In this document: one piece after another, positions 60,516 through 64,000 of the stretch
Layout: the number at the start of each line of letters is the position of its first letter
How positions within the stretch are numbered: the stretch's first letter is position 1
NCBI RefSeq assembly: GCF_001029285.1
Contig: NZ_LDZY01000008.1
Coordinates: 62,001 to 126,000, forward strand
Source of the DNA: Desulfosporosinus acididurans
GTDB lineage: Bacteria > Bacillota > Desulfitobacteriia > Desulfitobacteriales > Desulfitobacteriaceae
DNA: 64,000 nucleotides
Direction of reading: 5' to 3'
Program-made: the position numbers and the translations under genes
Notes under the pieces: model-generated
Told to the model about the DNA's origin: nothing
What the model saw: the letters and a program-made list of their open reading frames with translations, nothing else
Database searches by the model: none

Positions 60516-61756
60516 TTCTTAGCTCTTGCCTTTTGGATATCATCTATAGATGGCATTATTTCATCCGGGCTGAGCGTGTGAAGGTCAATGGGAGCGATTT
60601 TTCCGTCAGTCTTGCCAATAGTTCCATAGATCATAGGAATGGCAACTTGATGATCTTCTTTACGCAGCGTTGCTTTACCAACGGGGGTGTCAATCGATAA
60701 CCCTTCCAAGGCGTCGATGATCTTTTCTTTATCAGTACTTCCGGCCTTTTCAACGGCTTGTCCTAAGAATTGACCTGCCATATAACCGTATAATGCGAAA
60801 GCAGCAGGTTCACGGTTGTATTCCTTTTTGAAAGCACTCACAAAGGCTTTGTTGGCTGCGGTGTCCGGATAACTGGAGAGATAAGGATTTGTCCCTAAAA
60901 CTCCCGTTGGAGCCTGATCTCCTAATGGTCTTAAAGTAGCTGGGTCGATACTGGTGTGAACCCAGACTGGTATTTCCTGTGCTAAGCCGGTTGCCTTCAC
61001 AGCTTTCATAAAGGCAACCATATCTGCCCCTCCTGTGCCGACTACGAGAAGATCGGGTTTTTTACTGCGAATGGCGTTGATGTAGGGGGTAAAATCTGTT
61101 TCCCCAACTTGCCACCAAGTTTCCCCGGTTTTTTGGACATCTGGCTCAATTTTTTTCAAATTTGACCATAGGTTATCAATAACCGAGTGACCATATTCAT
61201 AATCGCTGCCGGCGAGCCAAATCTTTTTATAGGGCGTTTTGGAGATCTGGACGGCTCCGGCTTTGCCGATAATTGCAGTATTAGGTATGGTGCTAAAGAC
61301 ATAGCGATGACCAGCTGCTCCGGTGACTTTGTCACTCATCCCGCCCCAATCAATAAACGGTACTTTGTTTTCTTTAGCGTATTGAGAAACGGCCAAAGAT
61401 CCTGCGCTATTTGTGGTTCCAGCCAAGAAATCAACTTGATCACGCATGACCAGTTCTTTAGCCCAGCTTGTCGCTTTGTCGGGCTTAAATTCATCGTCGC
61501 GGGTTACGATGTCGATCTCTGGACCGCCTTTAGCGGCAATTTCTTTGGCTGCCAACTTGAAGCCATCCAAAGAATCTTGAGCATAAACTGCGGCACCGCC
61601 GGTATATGTATCCACGATCCCAACTTTAATGGCTTTTTTGCCGGAAGCTGTCGTTGGACTATTTCCACATCCGGTCACCAATAATGCTGTTGCTAGAAGA
61701 AAAGATCCTATGCGCATTAAACTGCTGGATTTGATTCTGCCTACCATTCTAACCAT
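60512..61756 (-). CDS. livJ: branched-chain amino acid ABC transporter substrate-binding lipoprotein
   Basis: A 414-aa extracytoplasmic binding protein of the periplasmic-binding-protein type I/LivJ family. Lipoprotein signal peptide with lipobox LVTGCGN, acylated at Cys. The mature part has KAIKVGIVDTYTGGAAVYAQDSLDGFKLAAKEI and VDFLAGTTNSAGSLAVSQYAKENKVPFIDWGG. I choose the ATG at 61756 (GGATGGAGGAAATAGT upstream); the ATG at 61774 is in the ribosome site. The TGA stop at 60512 lies in the tip of repeat copy M, so the last residues (AKK) may differ from the ancestral end. Promoter at 61923-61951. Ligand may be an amino acid or amide. Confidence 0.9.
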   Translation of the reverse strand: MVRMVGRIKSSSLMRIGSFLLATALLVTGCGNSPTTASGKKAIKVGIVDTYTGGAAVYAQDSLDGFKLAAKEIAAKGGPEIDIVTRDDEFKPDKATSWAKELVMRDQVDFLAGTTNSAGSLAVSQYAKENKVPFIDWGGMSDKVTGAAGHRYVFSTIPNTAIIGKAGAVQISKTPYKKIWLAGSDYEYGHSVIDNLWSNLKKIEPDVQKTGETWWQVGETDFTPYINAIRSKKPDLLVVGTGGADMVAFMKAVKATGLAQEIPVWVHTSIDPATLRPLGDQAPTGVLGTNPYLSSYPDTAANKAFVSAFKKEYNREPAAFALYGYMAGQFLGQAVEKAGSTDKEKIIDALEGLSIDTPVGKATLRKEDHQVAIPMIYGTIGKTDGKIAPIDLHTLSPDEIMPSIDDIQKARAKK

Positions 61757-61922
61757 ACTATTTCCTCCATCCACATTCTAACGTTGCTGTTTTTCAGAAA
61801 CAAACAGGAATCAAAAAAGCGCTTTTGCCGTTCTACCATACTTCCTTTCTGTTCCAAGTCCTTCAGATTCAATCCGAAGAATTATTAAGTTATTATGTTT
61901 AGATTGTATAGAGCATGTTAAG

Positions 61923-61951
61923 ATTATAACAGCTGAGTTTGAAACAGACAA
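61923..61951 (-). promoter_or_regulatory. promoter of the liv operon
   Basis: On the minus strand: TTGTCT (61946-61951), a 17-nt spacer and consensus TATAAT (61923-61928), about 165 bp before livJ. The leader is long enough for regulation, but I see no known riboswitch in it. Confidence 0.65.
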
Positions 61952-62002
61952 TACTTTTTTGATGTGTAATAATACAATTTTAATCAACCGATATGAGCTA
62001 AG

Positions 62003-62135
62003 TTTATCCAATCGTCAGACTCCTACTTGTAGAAGTGGGAGTGGTTCCGTTATGGGCTAGGGCTTTCGGCGAAAGCGTCCACAGGACACTTTCGTCAGCA
62101 AGCCCCGTGGTTCAGCTTTAGCTGAACGAGTTCAC
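62003..62135 (+). repeat. IS605-like element, copy N
   Basis: TTTATCCAATCGTCAGACTC, the left hairpin ACTCCTACTTGTAGAAGTGGGAGT, GGGCTAGGGCTTTCGGCGAA, the middle hairpin TGTCCACAGGACA, the right hairpin GTTCAGCTTTAGCTGAAC and the tip GAGTTCAC. The segment between GTGGTTCC and GTTATGGGC is deleted (133 bp total). Located upstream of the liv promoter and downstream of the suf terminator. Confidence 0.83.
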
Positions 62136-62170
62136 TTGGACGCTTAAGGCATAAAGATCGTTAAAACATA

Positions 62171-62212
62171 AAAGCAAGGTTTAAGAACTTAGTGCTCAAA
62201 CCTTGCTTTTTT
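62171..62212 (-). terminator. terminator after the suf genes
   Basis: AAAGCAAGGTTT pairs with AAACCTTGCTTT, with A-run and T-run on the two sides, so it works on the minus strand after the SufB/D gene and also on the plus strand. Confidence 0.75.
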
Positions 62213-62275
62213 ATCCGTTTATCCAGCCCTGCATACCGCTTGATGCGCACCAGCGGAAGGATGGAAAAGGGTTTG

Positions 62276-63196
62276 CTATTTCAGAAAACCATTGAGGATA
62301 GTATCTTCGGCCTCGGATTCGGAGAATCCCATGGACATTAACTTGATTAATTGTTCTGATTCGATACGGCCAATAGCTGCTTCGTGAATCAGCTGAGCTT
62401 CACTGTGGCGGGCAGATATTTTTGGCGTGGAGAGAACTTGAGCATTATGCATAATAATGGCGTCGCATTGAATGTGCCCTCGGCCTTTATTACGTCCAAC
62501 CAGGTCAAAAAAGAACTCTTGTTTAGAGTTATCTTGGGCAACAGAACGGGAAATGATTTGGGCTGAAGAATCTGCTCCGATTAATTCAACAGTTATGTTT
62601 GATTCCGCATCCTGATCTTTGTATGTCAGGAGACGTTCAGTAACCACAAGTTTAGCCTTATCCATAAGTCTAATCTCAGTGTCTCTTTTGGTATGGTCAA
62701 TTCCTTTGATCTGAATCATTTCAAGTTCGACGACGGCACCTTCTTCGGCCTCAATAATGGTTTTGGGATTAAGAACTCGTTCACCTGTTCCTTCCCCTTG
62801 GCCGTAGTGTTTTTCAACATATTTAAGTTTTGCGCCCCGGCGAACATAAAAGTTATGGATCCCGTCGTGCTGTGATTTATGACATCCGGAATTATGAATC
62901 CCACAGCCGGCAACGACTAAGACGTCGGAATATTCTCCGATTTCAAAGGTATTATAGACAACGTCATTGATGGCTTCCTCTGTTACGATTACGGGAATGT
63001 GAACACTTTCTCCTTTAGTATAAGGCTTGACAATCACATCTATGCCCGATTTATCAGCCTTTGTGACAATATCGATATTGTCAGTCGTATTTCGTTGAAC
63101 CCCGACTCCATTCTTGCGGATATTAAAAGCTCCTTGAGGTATTTCATGAAGGTCTGCAACCTTTTCCAGCATAGTCTTATCCAGCGCATTGAGCAT
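62276..63196 (-). CDS. SufB/SufD-family Fe-S cluster scaffold protein
   Basis: A 306-aa right-handed beta-helix protein of the SufB/D family, the partner of SufC. Features: GIHNSGCHKSQHDGIHNFYVRRGAKLKYVEKHYGQG, with Cys and His that could ligate a cluster, RDTEIRLMDKAKLVVTERLLTY, and the C-terminal HSEAQLIHEAAIGRIESEQLIKLMSMGFSESEAEDTILNGF, where the conserved HEAAIG...EQLxYLxSRG region of SufD/B lies. It is shorter than E. coli SufB or SufD and resembles the archaeal/clostridial short form. I choose the ATG at 63196; it overlaps sufC by 20 nt. Confidence 0.85.
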   Translation of the reverse strand: MLNALDKTMLEKVADLHEIPQGAFNIRKNGVGVQRNTTDNIDIVTKADKSGIDVIVKPYTKGESVHIPVIVTEEAINDVVYNTFEIGEYSDVLVVAGCGIHNSGCHKSQHDGIHNFYVRRGAKLKYVEKHYGQGEGTGERVLNPKTIIEAEEGAVVELEMIQIKGIDHTKRDTEIRLMDKAKLVVTERLLTYKDQDAESNITVELIGADSSAQIISRSVAQDNSKQEFFFDLVGRNKGRGHIQCDAIIMHNAQVLSTPKISARHSEAQLIHEAAIGRIESEQLIKLMSMGFSESEAEDTILNGFLK

Positions 63197-63929
63197 TTTG
63201 ATTAACTCCTTTCGCGCAGTTTGAACCGCAAAGACAAGCATCATTATTAAGAATTCTGGCCAAAATTGTGTCTCGTTCTGATTGGTCGCTAATCATTCCA
63301 TTTGACATCAAAATAATTTCATCAGCCAACTCCATGATACGTTCTTGATGAGAAATAATGACAATGGTAGTATCGTATTTTAAATGGATGTTTTTGAAAG
63401 TTTCTGCTAATTTTTGAAAACTCCATAAATCGATGCCGGCTTCCGGTTCATCAAACACTGCCAGCTTGAGATTTCGAGCAAGTACAGTAGCTATTTCGAT
63501 TCGCTTCATTTCACCGCCGGAAAGGCTGCTGTCCACATCTCGGTTGAGATAATCTTGTGCACATAACCCCACATCATAGAGCAGATCACAGATGTTCACT
63601 GTTTCAGGGTTATGAGATGCGGCCATTTTGAGGAGTTCTTTTACTTTTATTCCTTTAAAGCGAGGCGGATTTTGAAAGGCATATCCTATTCCCAAACGGG
63701 CTCTTTCCGTAATACTTAAGTTTGTAATATCTTGTCCATCGAGTAGAATTTTTCCTGCCGTGGGATTATAAACTCCCATGATTAGTTTAGCTAGAGATGA
63801 TTTCCCCCCACCATTGGGTCCTGTAATAACATATATCTTTTTTTCTAAAAACTTCAAATTAATCTCTTTGAGGATTTCGACCCCTTTTTCCTCATTGAGG
63901 CCCAGAGAAACATTCTGGATTTCAAGCAT
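63177..63929 (-). CDS. sufC: Fe-S assembly ATPase SufC
   Basis: A 250-aa ABC-type ATPase. Walker A TGPNGGGKSSLAKLIMG, the SufC-like Q loop IGYAFQNPPRFKGIKVKELL, signature SSLSGGEMKRIEIATVLA, Walker B LAVFDEPEAGIDLWSF and IISHQERIMELAD. The C-terminus has a Cys-rich tail (ACLCGSNCAKGVNQNAQCAG) not found in standard SufC, which could bind metal. ATG at 63929 with GAAGGAGG upstream. It drives the SufB/D partner in the same operon. Confidence 0.9.
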   Translation of the reverse strand: MLEIQNVSLGLNEEKGVEILKEINLKFLEKKIYVITGPNGGGKSSLAKLIMGVYNPTAGKILLDGQDITNLSITERARLGIGYAFQNPPRFKGIKVKELLKMAASHNPETVNICDLLYDVGLCAQDYLNRDVDSSLSGGEMKRIEIATVLARNLKLAVFDEPEAGIDLWSFQKLAETFKNIHLKYDTTIVIISHQERIMELADEIILMSNGMISDQSERDTILARILNNDACLCGSNCAKGVNQNAQCAG

Positions 63930-63977
63930 TGCTATTCCTCCTTCGTTCATCTAGATTCAACAATAACATAATCCGAC

Positions 63978-63983
63978 ATTATA
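63978..63983 (-). promoter_or_regulatory. -10 element for the suf genes (partial promoter)
   Basis: TATAAT on the minus strand at 63978-63983, about 50 bp before sufC. The matching -35 would be at or beyond the window edge, so the promoter cannot be confirmed. Confidence 0.4.
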
Positions 63984-64000
63984 TTGTAGGGGTAACCTAA

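Noticed and set aside
922-62135. The dispersed hairpin elements as a CRISPR array
   Set aside because: Copies are kilobases apart, in both orientations, of variable length, with no spacers and no cas genes.
1-64000. tRNA, rRNA and prophage genes
   Set aside because: No cloverleaf-like sequence with a T-loop GTTCRANNC context, no rRNA segment and no phage gene cluster could be recognised in any gap.

Overview
The window reads like a chromosomal segment of an anaerobic, low-GC, spore-forming Clostridia member of the Desulfosporosinus/Desulfitobacterium type (Peptococcaceae). This is inferred from recalled family resemblance. The pointers are a compact two-gene SufC/SufB-D locus, two UGA-decoding selenoprotein genes, a BglG-type MtlR, short-form HisG with HisZ, TTG and GTG starts, and strong GGAGG ribosome sites. 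No rRNA, tRNA or CRISPR array was seen.

Layout. 1-4.1 kb: a partial gene, an unrecognised gene, an acyl-ACP thioesterase and a PAS histidine kinase. 4.2-13.9 kb: a histidine block, yerC-like regulator-hisZ-pfk, then hisGDCBHAF-hisIE behind its own promoter. A GACGGTCC-type palindromic repeat sits between hisF and hisIE. 14-19.4 kb: NUDIX hydrolase, hotdog thioesterase, GNAT acetyltransferase, PepF-like peptidase and a metallo-beta-lactamase-fold protein. 19.4-21.2 kb: an intact IS1182-family element. 21.4-25.8 kb: a four-gene cluster closely resembling SiaA-SiaB-SiaC plus a GGDEF/HD-GYP effector. 25.9-26.2 kb: a HesB-like selenoprotein gene missed by ordinary gene calling. 26.4-29.3 kb: two class I aminotransferases on the minus strand. 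29.5-32.7 kb: norC-norB nitric oxide reductase genes and a glutamate-synthase-like flavoprotein. 32.9-45.6 kb: DeoR regulator, two DegT/DnrJ aminotransferases, a mannitol-type PTS (EIICB, MtlR, EIIA), a PfkB kinase, a SorE-like dehydrogenase, HPr, enzyme I and HPr kinase. 46-48 kb: divergent niaR/niaP with a likely NiaR operator. 48.3-52.4 kb: 2-hydroxyacid dehydrogenase, a seleno-glutaredoxin, a DUF202 protein and a Ca2+/H+ antiporter. 52.6-56.8 kb: GlcD-GlcF-LarA, a probable lactate oxidation and racemisation set. 57-61.8 kb: a complete branched-chain amino acid ABC transporter. 62.3-63.9 kb: SufC and SufB/D.

The least expected feature is a dispersed family of about 50-190 bp non-coding elements. 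I find fourteen copies, plus one possible remnant. Most start after TTTAT, carry a 10-bp-stem hairpin near the left end and a GTTCAGC-type hairpin near the right end, and finish in GTTCAC. This architecture matches non-autonomous IS200/IS605-type (TnpA-Y1 mobilised) elements. They sit at 3' ends of genes and in intergenic gaps, and in at least two cases the element supplies the stop codon of the neighbouring gene.

The other main observations are the two selenoprotein genes, each with a SECIS-like hairpin just after the UGA; the Sia-type phospho-switch coupled to a GGDEF protein with a damaged HD-GYP motif; a probable CTG start codon in hprK; and sugar aminotransferases placed beside a hexitol PTS that lacks mtlD. 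All starts and boundaries were assigned by eye from ribosome sites and motifs.
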